This document shows positions 45,226 to 53,477 of a DNA stretch of 64,000 nucleotides, one piece after another (position 1 is the first letter of the stretch; every line of letters starts with the position of its first letter). The stretch covers positions 4,527,001-4,591,000 of the forward strand of contig NC_015510.1 of the NCBI RefSeq assembly GCF_000212735.1, given 5' to 3'. Under the pieces are notes generated by a model. It saw only the letters and a program-made list of their open reading frames with translations, did not search any database and was not told the origin of the DNA. The DNA is from Haliscomenobacter hydrossis DSM 1100. Lineage in GTDB: Bacteria > Bacteroidota > Bacteroidia > Chitinophagales > Saprospiraceae. The translations under genes were made by a program, and so were the position numbers.

Positions 45226-45708
45226 AAGCTCTTGATTGAAGCGGCAAGGTAGGGGGAGCACTAAGCATGGATCAAGCCACTTTTGACGGATTTCGACTAG
45301 GTCAAATTGAGCGGATTAGGAGTCGATTTAACGGATTGAAATAGCTAACGATTAGAAAGGGATGTGCTGATAACGTCCTAGCCGCGCTTTTTTTATTTGG
45401 TCTATTTTCCCCCTTTCCTTACCCCGCTGGCGCAAGTGTAATTGGGTGCAGGTCTGGAGGCCGTGCACCAGCGTTGCGTGTTGGAAATTGAAGGGGAAGA
45501 CTTAGGCTAGCTGGTGACTCCTAACTCAGTGATGATTTACAGCCTCATCCCGATTTGAAGGGATTAGGCCTAAATTCAGCACCTTCCACAACTAACAATT
45601 ATACCCACAATTACTTTTCCACACCCTAGATTTTCCGCCATAAAACTCCTAGCTTTGTCTTCCGTCCACATGATGAGGCGGAAGAGGTAAATCCAGAGGT
45701 AAATTGTT
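45226..45708. other. Non-coding stretch before dnaB
   Basis: No convincing gene. It holds a CCCGCTGGCGCAAGTGTA motif copy (45423-45442) inside a hairpin closed by CGCTG/CAGCG and GTGCA/TGCAC, and a possible dnaB promoter at 45650. Confidence 0.5.
45650..45657 (+). promoter_or_regulatory. Possible -7 element for dnaB
   Basis: TAGCTTTG matches TAnnTTTG, 52 bp before the dnaB start. No clear TTG at -33. Confidence 0.4.
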
Positions 45709-48528
45709 ATGGCAGACTCCAAAGACCCTTCGATCAAAAAAAATATGGGACTCACCGGCCGCAAACCCCGCCCCAAAGGCGAGGACTTGTCGAGCTTTGT
45801 CTTTGGTAAAGTCCCCCCTCAGGCCATCCCGCTGGAGGAAGCCGTCCTGGGTGCCTTGATGATCGATAAGGATGCCCTTACCTCGGTACTCGACATTTTA
45901 CAAGCGGAAAGTTTTTACTTGGACGCTCACCAATTGATTTATCGGGCCATGTTGCGCCTGTTTGAACGCTCTCAACCCATCGATCTACTCACAGTTACGG
46001 AGGAATTGAAAAAAACGGCTCACCTCGAAGCCATCGGCGGGCCTTATTACCTGGTGGAATTGACCAATAAAGTAGCTTCCTCAGCCAACATTGAATACCA
46101 CGGGCGACTCATTGCCCAAAAATTCATCCAGCGGGAATTGATCCGGGTGTCCAACGACATCATCCGCAATGCTTACGAGGACACCACCGATGTATTCGAT
46201 TTGCTGGATGATGCGGAGCAAGGCTTGTTTTCCATTGCAGAAAAAAACATGAGCCGCAGCTACGATACCATGAGTTCCCTCGCCGCCAAAGCGCTCAAGC
46301 AAATTGAAGAACTGAAGGGCAAAGAGGACGGTCTGACCGGAGTACCCACCGGGTTCCACGATCTGGACCGCATTACCTCTGGTTGGCAGCCTTCCGATTT
46401 GATCATTATGGCGGCTCGCCCGGGTATGGGTAAAACATCTTTGGTGCTTTCCCTGGCCAAAAATGCGGCAGTAGAATATGGCAAAGGGGTGGCCGTTTTT
46501 TCTTTGGAAATGGCTTCGATCCAATTGGCACAACGCCTCATTTCGATGGAATCGGAAGTGCCCCTGCAAAAAATGCGCAACGGGCAATTGGAAGAAGACG
46601 AATGGAAACGCCTCAAGGAAGCAATCGAACGCATCAGCGACGCGCCCGTGTACATTGACGATACACCGGGCATCAACATCTTTGAATTGCGCGCCAAGTG
46701 CCGACGCATGAAAATGCAATACGACATCCAGCTCATCATCATCGACTACTTGCAGCTCATGAGTGGTGGCGGCGAAGCGGGCAAAGGCAACCGCGAACAG
46801 GAAGTTTCGGCCATCTCCCGTGCGCTGAAGGGTTTGGCCAAAGAGCTGAGTGTACCCGTGATTGCGCTATCGCAGTTGAGCCGTGCGGTGGAAGTGCGGG
46901 GCGGGAGTAAAAGACCGCAGTTGTCAGACTTGCGTGAATCGGGCTGCTTAACTGGAGATGCAAGACTACAGGATGCCCTTACAGGCCGCTTCTATACCAT
47001 CAAAGAATTGGCAGAGCGCCCTGTTCAAGAGCCAATATGGGTAGTTTCAATGGATCAAGATTATAAATTGAGACCATTTAAACTCGTCAAAGCCTTCTCT
47101 TCTGGTCAAAAACAGGTTTTTGAACTCGTCACACGTACAGGGAGAAGAATAAAGGCAAGCGCCAATCACCCTTTTTTGAAATTTGAAGGCTGGAAACCAC
47201 TTGAGGAATTAACAGTTGGTGATCGCATTGGAATACCTGCTCGGATCAATATTGACAAACCCAGCAATATTCTAGGAGAGGAAGAATTGATCTTACTTGC
47301 CCATCTTATTGGTGATGGGTGTATCCTACCCAAACAGCCCTATCACTATACCAGTGCTGACCAGGAAAATTTAAGTGTTGTTAATCAAACCGCAGAGAAA
47401 CTATTTGGGATAAAAGGAAGATTGGTCGAGCAAGGCAATTGGGCGCATGTTTATTTACCTAGCCCTTATCATTTGACTCACGGCAAAAAGCATCCCATTA
47501 CTGAATGGTACGATAGATTGGGGATTGAAAGGGTAAGATCGTACCAAAAAAGAGTGCCTTCGGGGCTATTTGAGTGTGATAATGCTCGAATCAGTTTGTT
47601 TTTAAATCACCTTTGGAGCACGGATGGAAACATCAGCCAAAAAATCTCAGAAGGCAGAAAAAATAGTGCATCCATATATTATGCATCTTCCAGCCCGGTC
47701 TTGGCATGGCAAGTGCAACATCTGTTGAGTAGATTGAATATTCGCGCTTCGATATACTGTATTGCTCAGGGCAAACATCGCAGTATTTATCAGGTTTCTG
47801 TTCAAGGGGTGGAGAACCAACTCAATTTCCTAGAGAATGTGGGCTGTTTTGGGGAACGAGGAAGGATCATTTCTCAACTTATTCATGATTTGAAACAAAT
47901 AAACGATAACCCAAACTTCGCAGTATTTCCTAAAGAAACCTGGGACTTAATGATCTATCCCGCGATGCAAAGACAAGGGGTCACTTATCGTAGATTATTC
48001 GATCATCTTGGATTGAGTTATTCCGGCAGCATCAAAAACAATGGCGTCTCTATAGAAAGGCTGAAAAGAATCAACAACGTACTCAATGACCAAGAACTCG
48101 AAAAACACATCGAGTCTGACGTAATGTGGGATGAAATTATGGCCATCAACCCATTGGAGATTGAAGAGGTATATGACGCCACAGTTGAAGGGTCTCACAA
48201 CTTCGTCGCAAACGACATCATTGTGCACAATTCCATTGAGCAGGACGCAGATATGGTAACTTTTATATATAGACCAGAATACTATCAGATCCTCGAAGAC
48301 GAACAAGGCCAATCCCTCAAAGGCATCGCTGAAATCATCATCGCCAAAAACCGCCACGGGGCGCAGGATACGGTGCGGCTGAAATTTACGGGCGAGTTCG
48401 CGCGCTTCAGCAACCTGGATGATCCCGATTTTGGGAGCTTCCCTAGCGACGTGTTTAGCAATCCCTTGCCGAGCAACATCATCACCATGCCTTCGCGGTT
48501 TAATGATGAGGAAGATATTCCCTTCTGA
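45709..48528 (+). CDS. dnaB: Replicative DNA helicase DnaB with intein
   Basis: 939 codons, of which 510 encode DnaB after splicing. N-terminal domain (about 35-140: PPQAIPLEEAVLGALMIDKD), linker, then the RecA-like helicase core with Walker A AARPGMGKTSLVL, Walker B LIIIDYLQLMSG and ALSQLSRAVEVRGGSKRPQL. The intein interrupts SDLRESG / SIEQDADMV, the conserved loop near the arginine finger that is a known DnaB intein site. The helicase unwinds DNA at the replication fork as a hexamer. Cell viability should depend on intein splicing unless another dnaB exists. Confidence 0.97.
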   Translation: MADSKDPSIKKNMGLTGRKPRPKGEDLSSFVFGKVPPQAIPLEEAVLGALMIDKDALTSVLDILQAESFYLDAHQLIYRAMLRLFERSQPIDLLTVTEELKKTAHLEAIGGPYYLVELTNKVASSANIEYHGRLIAQKFIQRELIRVSNDIIRNAYEDTTDVFDLLDDAEQGLFSIAEKNMSRSYDTMSSLAAKALKQIEELKGKEDGLTGVPTGFHDLDRITSGWQPSDLIIMAARPGMGKTSLVLSLAKNAAVEYGKGVAVFSLEMASIQLAQRLISMESEVPLQKMRNGQLEEDEWKRLKEAIERISDAPVYIDDTPGINIFELRAKCRRMKMQYDIQLIIIDYLQLMSGGGEAGKGNREQEVSAISRALKGLAKELSVPVIALSQLSRAVEVRGGSKRPQLSDLRESGCLTGDARLQDALTGRFYTIKELAERPVQEPIWVVSMDQDYKLRPFKLVKAFSSGQKQVFELVTRTGRRIKASANHPFLKFEGWKPLEELTVGDRIGIPARINIDKPSNILGEEELILLAHLIGDGCILPKQPYHYTSADQENLSVVNQTAEKLFGIKGRLVEQGNWAHVYLPSPYHLTHGKKHPITEWYDRLGIERVRSYQKRVPSGLFECDNARISLFLNHLWSTDGNISQKISEGRKNSASIYYASSSPVLAWQVQHLLSRLNIRASIYCIAQGKHRSIYQVSVQGVENQLNFLENVGCFGERGRIISQLIHDLKQINDNPNFAVFPKETWDLMIYPAMQRQGVTYRRLFDHLGLSYSGSIKNNGVSIERLKRINNVLNDQELEKHIESDVMWDEIMAINPLEIEEVYDATVEGSHNFVANDIIVHNSIEQDADMVTFIYRPEYYQILEDEQGQSLKGIAEIIIAKNRHGAQDTVRLKFTGEFARFSNLDDPDFGSFPSDVFSNPLPSNIITMPSRFNDEEDIPF
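46945..48231 (+). mobile_element. DnaB intein with LAGLIDADG-type homing endonuclease
   Basis: 429 residues. Starts with Cys (CLTGDARLQDALTG, block A), block B is RRIKASANHPFLKF with the conserved His, and the C-terminus reads GSHNFVANDIIVHN followed by extein Ser. All splicing residues (Cys1, block-B His, penultimate His, terminal Asn, Ser+1) are present, so it should splice. Two dodecapeptide-like motifs, LAHLIGDGCI and LNHLWSTDGNIS, mark a LAGLIDADG homing endonuclease; each keeps an acidic residue, so it may be active. The DNA is visibly AT-richer than the exteins, in line with recent arrival. Confidence 0.95.
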
Positions 48529-48608
48529 TTCTATCGTCAAGCAGTTCTAAAATTTAAGGGTTTTAGCTGTACTGCCGATCACTATTTGTACTTAAACTCA
48601 CCGAATCT

Positions 48609-48742
48609 TTTTAACACGACGGCGCGACGAAACGACGAAACGACGTCTTCAACGCTGCGCGTTGAGTGTTCCAACGCTTGGCGTTGGGTTATGGCGGTAG
48701 CTAATCGTCGTGTCGTCGTTCCGTTGTGTCGTCGTGTTAAAA
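48609..48742. repeat. ACGACGAA-word inverted repeat downstream of dnaB
   Basis: Outer arms TTTTAACACGACG (48609-48621) and CGTCGTGTTAAAA (48730-48742), with inner GACGAAAC / GTCGTTCC words. The loop contains two small hairpins, CAACGCTGCGCGTTG and CAACGCTTGGCGTTG. It lies in the 413-bp gap between dnaB and the ABC operon; the rest of the gap shows nothing recognisable. Confidence 0.75.
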
Positions 48743-48941
48743 CCTAAGCAGCGAAGCTGCGCTATAGTGTTTCAAAACAGAACCGATCGAACCAATTCCT
48801 AATCAGGTTTGGCAGGATAAACCTCCCCTTTTGCAGACAAAGCCACCCATTTTGCCAATCCATTTTGCCCCCCATTCCTACTCGCACTACCTTTGAACCA
48901 TTGGAAGCAAACATTCCGTGCTTTCAGCAAAAGTAGCATCC

Positions 48942-49847
48942 ATGTACTGCATTGAAACCGAAAATTTAAGCCATCAATTCGCCTCCGGAAAAAACATCCT
49001 GGACAACATCACTCTTCAGGTGCCCTCCGGCAGCATTTACGGTTTTTTGGGTCCGAATGGAGCGGGCAAAACTACCACGCTGCGCCTGATTCTTGGCCTA
49101 CTGAAAAAACAAAGTGGGCGCATCAGCATTTTTGGGCAAACCTTTGAGAAAAACCGGGTGGGGATACTCCGCAAGTTGGGCTCCCTGATCGAAACCCCCT
49201 CCTTGTACAGCCACCTGACCGCAGCGGAAAATTTACTGTTGCTGCAAAGGGTTTACCGTTGCCCCCTGGAACGGATTCCTGAGCTGCTGCAACTGGTTGG
49301 TTTACCTGATACCGGAAAGAAAAAAGTCAGTCAGTTTTCTTTGGGTATGAAGCAACGCCTGAGCATTGCTGTTGCCCTGCTCAACCAGCCTGAATTGCTC
49401 ATCCTCGACGAACCCACCAATGGCCTGGACCCCAATGGCATCATCGAAATGCGGGAGTTGTTCAAACGCCTGAATCAGGAACAGGGCATTACGATCCTCA
49501 TCTCCAGCCACCTCTTGGCTGAAATCGAAAAACTGGTGAGCCATGTAGGCATCATCCACAAAGGGCAGTTGCTTTTTCAGGGGACTTTACAGGATCTGAT
49601 CCAAAAACAACAGGAAAGCTCCAGCTTGAAACTCAGCACCAATGACAATGCCCGCGCTTTGCACATTCTGCAAAGCAGTTACCCGGAAGCTCAGCAGCAA
49701 AACGGCAAGTTGGCACTACCGCCCCTGGCAAACGCCCAAATCGCGGCAGTAAATCGCCAGCTGCTACAACATGGCCTGGAGGTGTATCATCTGGCCATTG
49801 AGCAGAACGACCTGGAAAGTATTTTTATGGAACTGGTTAACAATTAA
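48942..49847 (+). CDS. ABC transporter ATP-binding protein
   Basis: 301 residues from the ATG at 48942. Walker A GPNGAGKTTTLRLILG, Q-loop LGSLIETPSLYSHLTAAENL, signature FSLGMKQRLSIAVAL, Walker B LLILDEPTNGLDPNG and H-loop LISSHLL. The C-terminal 80 residues form the extension usual in bacitracin/lantibiotic-type (BcrA-like) exporters. It forms an operon with the permease 4 bp downstream and a LytS/LytTR two-component pair. Confidence 0.93.
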   Translation: MYCIETENLSHQFASGKNILDNITLQVPSGSIYGFLGPNGAGKTTTLRLILGLLKKQSGRISIFGQTFEKNRVGILRKLGSLIETPSLYSHLTAAENLLLLQRVYRCPLERIPELLQLVGLPDTGKKKVSQFSLGMKQRLSIAVALLNQPELLILDEPTNGLDPNGIIEMRELFKRLNQEQGITILISSHLLAEIEKLVSHVGIIHKGQLLFQGTLQDLIQKQQESSSLKLSTNDNARALHILQSSYPEAQQQNGKLALPPLANAQIAAVNRQLLQHGLEVYHLAIEQNDLESIFMELVNN

Positions 49848-49851
49848 AATC

Positions 49852-50637
49852 ATGAACGCAACTCTCTTGTATAGCATCCAGAGCGAATGGATGAAAACCA
49901 AACGCAGCGCAGCTTTTTGGCTGGTGCTTCTTGGGGGCTTTTTTACCCCAGCTATTTTGTGCTTAATATATATGGTGTACATTGAAAAATTGGCTCCAGC
50001 CTATGCTGAACCAAAATTTTGGATCAAGTGGTACCTCAATGGTTGGGAGTCGATGGCCTATCTATTGTTGCCTATGGGCATTGTCTTGGCTACCAGCCTG
50101 ATTGCCCAGTTGGAATACAAAAACAACGCCTGGAAGCAGGTGCTGACCACTCCGCAAAGCCTCAGCACCGTTTTTGTTGCCAAATACACGGTGGTTTTGT
50201 TCATGATGTTTCAGTTGTTTGTCTTGTTTACCATCGGCATGTATTTTGCCGGAGCGCTTCCCGCATGGTATTATGGACATGTGCCTTATCCCAAAGGTTC
50301 GTTCCCCTGGCGTAGAATTGTGCAGATGAGCACCTCTTTTTACATCACCTCTTTGCCCATCTTGGCTTTGCAGTATTTGTTGAGCATTTATTTCAAAAAT
50401 ATTATGGTATCCCTAGGTGCAGGGATTCTGATGGTCACCGCAGCCATTACCGCATTATCCTGGCGGTATGTTTACCTGGTGCCCTATTCGTACGGTGGAG
50501 TCCATTTTATGCAATTGCAAGGTAGAATGCGTTTCAAAAGCAACATCCTGGATATCCATTACCTGGCTTTGATTTACTTCGCAGGATTTACCTTGCTGGC
50601 TTATTTGCTTTATCTTACCAAAAAAGAAAAAGGATAA
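49852..50637 (+). CDS. ABC-2 type permease, BcrB-like
   Basis: 261 residues from the ATG at 49852, 4 bp after the ATPase stop. About six membrane helices (AAFWLVLLGGFFTPAILCLI; YTVVLFMMFQLFVLFTIGMY; YLALIYFAGFTLLAYLLYL) and a cytosolic N-terminus. It pairs with the ATPase as a possible antimicrobial peptide or lipid exporter. The TAA is directly followed by the ATG of the kinase gene, so transport and sensing are co-expressed. Confidence 0.88.
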   Translation: MNATLLYSIQSEWMKTKRSAAFWLVLLGGFFTPAILCLIYMVYIEKLAPAYAEPKFWIKWYLNGWESMAYLLLPMGIVLATSLIAQLEYKNNAWKQVLTTPQSLSTVFVAKYTVVLFMMFQLFVLFTIGMYFAGALPAWYYGHVPYPKGSFPWRRIVQMSTSFYITSLPILALQYLLSIYFKNIMVSLGAGILMVTAAITALSWRYVYLVPYSYGGVHFMQLQGRMRFKSNILDIHYLALIYFAGFTLLAYLLYLTKKEKG

Positions 50638-51705
50638 ATGCGCAAGTCCGTCGTCGCTTTGTTGCATGTGGGGTATTGGTTCCTGTATGTGTTGCTGTGG
50701 TCGGTGATCATGCTGCTGATTGCCGCTTCTTCCCGAGAAGGAAACAACAGCCCTTTACAAACCTGGCGTTTCGTTTTTTTCATTGGTTCCTTTGGGCTTG
50801 TTCCGGCACTATGTGGCTTTTACACGTACTACCTCTGGCTATTTGATCGCTTTTTGTTGCAAAGGAAAATTGTAGCGCTTTTCAGCGTAGGCTTGCTCAG
50901 TGCAGTGGGCTGCGGGGTATTGAGTGCGGCAATCATTGGCCTGTTGTTTCCCGATTTTTCTTTTTTCAATGAGGGTTTGCGCTCGGCAACACCAGTTACG
51001 GCGGTGATGGCTATCCTGGCCCTGCTGAATGGGGGCATGGGGCTGGTCATTAAGGGTTTCATCACCTGGTACAACGAACTAAAACTCAAAGAAACCTTGG
51101 CACAAAAAAACTTTGCCATGGAGCTGGCTTTGGTGAAATCCCAGATCAACCCCCATTTTTTGTTCAATACTTTGAACAACATTGATGTGTTGATTGGCAA
51201 AGATGCGGCACGTGCTTCGACTTACCTCAACAAGTTGTCGGACATCATGCGCTTCATGTTGTACGAAACCAAAACGGAAAAAATTCCCCTGTCCAAAGAA
51301 CTGGAGTACATCCAAAAATACGTCGATTTGCAACGCATCCGCACCGCCACGCCCAATTATGTGGCGTATGTTGTGGAGGGAGAGGTGCACGATCGCTTGA
51401 TTGAACCCATGTTGTTCATCCCGCTGGTGGAGAATGCTTTTAAACACTCCGCACTGCGTGAAAAGGAAAACGCTGTGCAAATTCGCATTGCGATTACCGA
51501 AAACCAACTGGTTTTTGACTGCACCAACAAGTATAAAGAAGGTGCCCAACACCCCCAGGAATACGGCGGCTTGGGCATTACGTTGATCGAAAAAAGATTG
51601 TTGGCGCTTTATCCGAAAAAACACCACTTGGAAATCTCAAAAAATGGCGATACTTACCACGTGAAATTAACGCTGCACCAATCATGGAAATCCCTTGCAT
51701 CATAG
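50638..51705 (+). CDS. LytS-type sensor histidine kinase
   Basis: 355 residues. Four N-terminal membrane helices (about residues 8-140) and no large extracytoplasmic domain. A short linker is followed by the His_kinase family H-box KSQINPHFLFNTLNNIDVLI with the phospho-accepting His. The ATPase domain has PLVENAFKHS (N-box) and GGLGITLIEKRL (G-box). Likely senses membrane or transport state of the adjacent ABC exporter. It overlaps the regulator gene by 22 bp. Confidence 0.92.
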   Translation: MRKSVVALLHVGYWFLYVLLWSVIMLLIAASSREGNNSPLQTWRFVFFIGSFGLVPALCGFYTYYLWLFDRFLLQRKIVALFSVGLLSAVGCGVLSAAIIGLLFPDFSFFNEGLRSATPVTAVMAILALLNGGMGLVIKGFITWYNELKLKETLAQKNFAMELALVKSQINPHFLFNTLNNIDVLIGKDAARASTYLNKLSDIMRFMLYETKTEKIPLSKELEYIQKYVDLQRIRTATPNYVAYVVEGEVHDRLIEPMLFIPLVENAFKHSALREKENAVQIRIAITENQLVFDCTNKYKEGAQHPQEYGGLGITLIEKRLLALYPKKHHLEISKNGDTYHVKLTLHQSWKSLAS

Positions 51706-52376
51706 TTGAAGACGAACCCTTGGCCCTGGAACGCACCATGAACTACGTGCAAAAATTGCCTTTCCTGCACTTGAAAGCAAGTTTTGACAATGCCGTGGAT
51801 GCCCTGGTCTTTTTGCAGTCCAACCAGATCGACCTGATCTTTTTGGACATCAACCTTGGCGAATTATCGGGAATTCGATTGTTGGAGACCTCCCATATTT
51901 CCAGTCAGGTCATCATTACCACTGCCTATCCTGATTATGCAATTAAGGGTTTTGACTTGAGTGTAACCGATTATCTGCTGAAACCTTTCCCTTTTGAACG
52001 TTTTGTGCAGGCAGTGGAAAAGGTGCGCAACAACCTGGAAAAAACTGAAGCCCTGCCGGATAAAAAATTCATTTTTGTCAAAACCGAATACCGTCTGGAA
52101 AAAGTGATGCTGGATGAGATTCTGTACATCGAAGGCATGCGCGACTACCGTTGTATTTATACGCTGAGCAAGCGCATTATGACTTTGCAAACTTTTGGTG
52201 ATCTGCAGCGTGAAATTCCAGGCCACTTGATTTGTCGGGTGCACAAATCCTATATGGTGGCGATTGATAAAATTGAGTCGATTGAAAAGGAGGTGATTAA
52301 GATTGGGGATAAGTATGTGCCGATTTCGGAAACGTATAAGAAGGGGTTTTGGAAGGTGATTGGGGGGGATAGGTAG
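51684..52376 (+). CDS. LytTR-family response regulator
   Basis: 230 residues. Receiver domain with acidic pocket IIVEDEP, phospho-acceptor in LIFLDINLGELSG and Lys in YLLKPFPFERFV. The C-terminal LytTR DNA-binding domain runs from about residue 128 (FVKTEYRLEKVMLDEILYIE, then MRDYRCIYTLSKRIMTLQTF; ends ISETYKKGFWKVI). It is the partner of the LytS-type kinase and probably regulates its own operon. Confidence 0.93.
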   Translation: MEIPCIIVEDEPLALERTMNYVQKLPFLHLKASFDNAVDALVFLQSNQIDLIFLDINLGELSGIRLLETSHISSQVIITTAYPDYAIKGFDLSVTDYLLKPFPFERFVQAVEKVRNNLEKTEALPDKKFIFVKTEYRLEKVMLDEILYIEGMRDYRCIYTLSKRIMTLQTFGDLQREIPGHLICRVHKSYMVAIDKIESIEKEVIKIGDKYVPISETYKKGFWKVIGGDR

Positions 52377-52767
52377 TGGAACGGGATGATGATCCTGGAT
52401 TGGGTTAGTCTTTTGAAATTTGCAACGCACGCCCAAGTTGGTTGTTCCGCTGCGCCAAACCGTTTAAGCAGGTACAAACCTGCTCTTAAGTGAAGCCGTT
52501 TTCCAATTTCAGCCTATTTGTCAAAGCTGAAAGCATGCTCTAGCTCACTCCCTCAATTTTTAGCTTTTTGACCATACACGAAACGTAACGGCTTGAGGTA
52601 TGGGGTAGCTTTTTTGGAAAAATGCCTATATATTTGAATCCAACAAAGAGTGAAGCCTCAGATTTGCCGTGCTGCCATTCCTGGAAAAAAAGGCAGAAGA
52701 AATGTGGCTGAACTCAAAATAGGGTGTTGAGATTGTTATCATCCATATAACCGTCTATAATAGAAAT
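52377..52767. other. Non-coding gap with a sigma70-like promoter at its end
   Basis: No gene seen. TATATTTG (TAnnTTTG) occurs at 52629-52636 without a matching TTG. At 52733-52761 there is TTGTTA, a 17-nt spacer and TATAAT, immediately before the antitoxin start. Confidence 0.5.
52733..52761 (+). promoter_or_regulatory. TTGTTA-N17-TATAAT promoter-like sequence
   Basis: Near-perfect enterobacterial sigma70 layout, unlike the Bacteroidota consensus. TATAAT ends 6 bp before the antitoxin ATG (52768), so any transcript would be leaderless. Confidence 0.5.
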
Positions 52768-53001
52768 ATGAGCATTGAAGCATTGGTCAAAGAATATTCG
52801 AGCCTAAGTGAAGCAGAACAGGCTGAATTTCTCGCCTTAATCGGCGTTGAGCCAGAAGAGGATGATCTGTCCCCGACATGGGAGGCAGAAATTGATCGGC
52901 GTTGGCAAGAAGTTTCGGATGGAACGGCAACGCTTGTTTCTGGAGAAGAATTATCTAAAAAATTGACAGAAAAATTTGGCGTTGAATTTAAGCTACCATA
53001 A
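52768..53001 (+). CDS. Addiction module antitoxin-like protein, partner missing
   Basis: 77 residues. Contains EEDDLSPTWEAEIDRRWQEV and SGEELSKKLTEKFG, typical of the unstable antitoxin family that pairs with RelE/ParE toxins. A toxin gene normally starts within about 15 bp. Here only a short GTG frame at 53013 (NFELI) is seen before the sequence runs into the palindromic element at 53050. The toxin is therefore lost or truncated, and the antitoxin is orphaned. Confidence 0.8.
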   Translation: MSIEALVKEYSSLSEAEQAEFLALIGVEPEEDDLSPTWEAEIDRRWQEVSDGTATLVSGEELSKKLTEKFGVEFKLP

Positions 53002-53049
53002 TAATATCTGACGTGAATTTTGAATTAATTCTGTTGATAATCAAAGCGG

Positions 53050-53197
53050 TGCGACTTCTCCGAAGTCGTAAAACGCTTAGATTGCCAATGCTGCTACAAA
53101 CATGCGACTTCTCCGAAGTCGACCGAATGACTTCGGAGAAGTCACACGTTTGTAGAACATGTTGATCGTCAGTTGTTCCGACTTCGGAGAAGTCGCA
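53050..53197. repeat. BIME-like array of four CGACTTCtCCGAAGTCG palindromes
   Basis: GCGACTTCTCCGAAGTCG occurs at 53051-53068 and 53104-53121 in plus orientation; complements occur at about 53129-53144 and 53179-53196. Each copy is itself a 7-bp-stem palindrome. Copies two and three are enclosed by CTACAAAC / GTTTGTAG, giving a large composite hairpin. Confidence 0.85.
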
Positions 53198-53243
53198 CCT
53201 TCTTTCCGCATTAATTCAGAACTCAGGTTACCTACGAAAGTAT

Positions 53244-53436
53244 CTCCTGCAAAATCTGATGCGAATGAATCTCCGGCAAGTGTTCCAAATGCAGGCGATA
53301 ATAATCCAATAACTTATTCAACAACTGCCGCCGTTGGCCATTGGCCAGGCGCAAATTGGTGCATTCCGCGTAATTTGTTTGCAGCAGCGCATAGAATGCT
53401 TTGCTCAATTCCAGATCTAGGCAATACCCGGCACTC
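53244..53436 (-). pseudogene. Duplicated 3' end of recO
   Basis: About 193 bp, roughly 90% identical to the recO 3' end at 56683-56875 and in the same orientation. On the minus strand it encodes PSAGYCLDLELSKAFYALLQ and continues to HSHQILQEILS with its own stop, versus QEVLG in the intact gene. Differences are mostly silent or conservative, so it looks like an allele of recO from a related strain rather than a decaying copy. Confidence 0.88.
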
Positions 53437-53467
53437 GGTTAGGTAAAAACAGGTGTTTCACCTAACC
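53437..53467. terminator. Hairpin downstream of the beta-helix T9SS gene
   Basis: GGTTAGGT / ACCTAACC arms with a 15-nt loop; lies between the recO fragment and the minus-strand gene end at 53478. No U tract. Confidence 0.55.
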
Positions 53468-53477
53468 CCTATTCCAG

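Noticed and set aside
52629..52636. TATATTTG as antitoxin promoter
   Set aside because: It matches TAnnTTTG but has no TTG at the right distance and lies 130 bp from the start; the TTGTTA-TATAAT pair is closer.
53159..53446. 95-residue plus-strand frame after the antitoxin
   Set aside because: It is antisense to the recO fragment and the palindromes; its sequence follows from translating repeat DNA.
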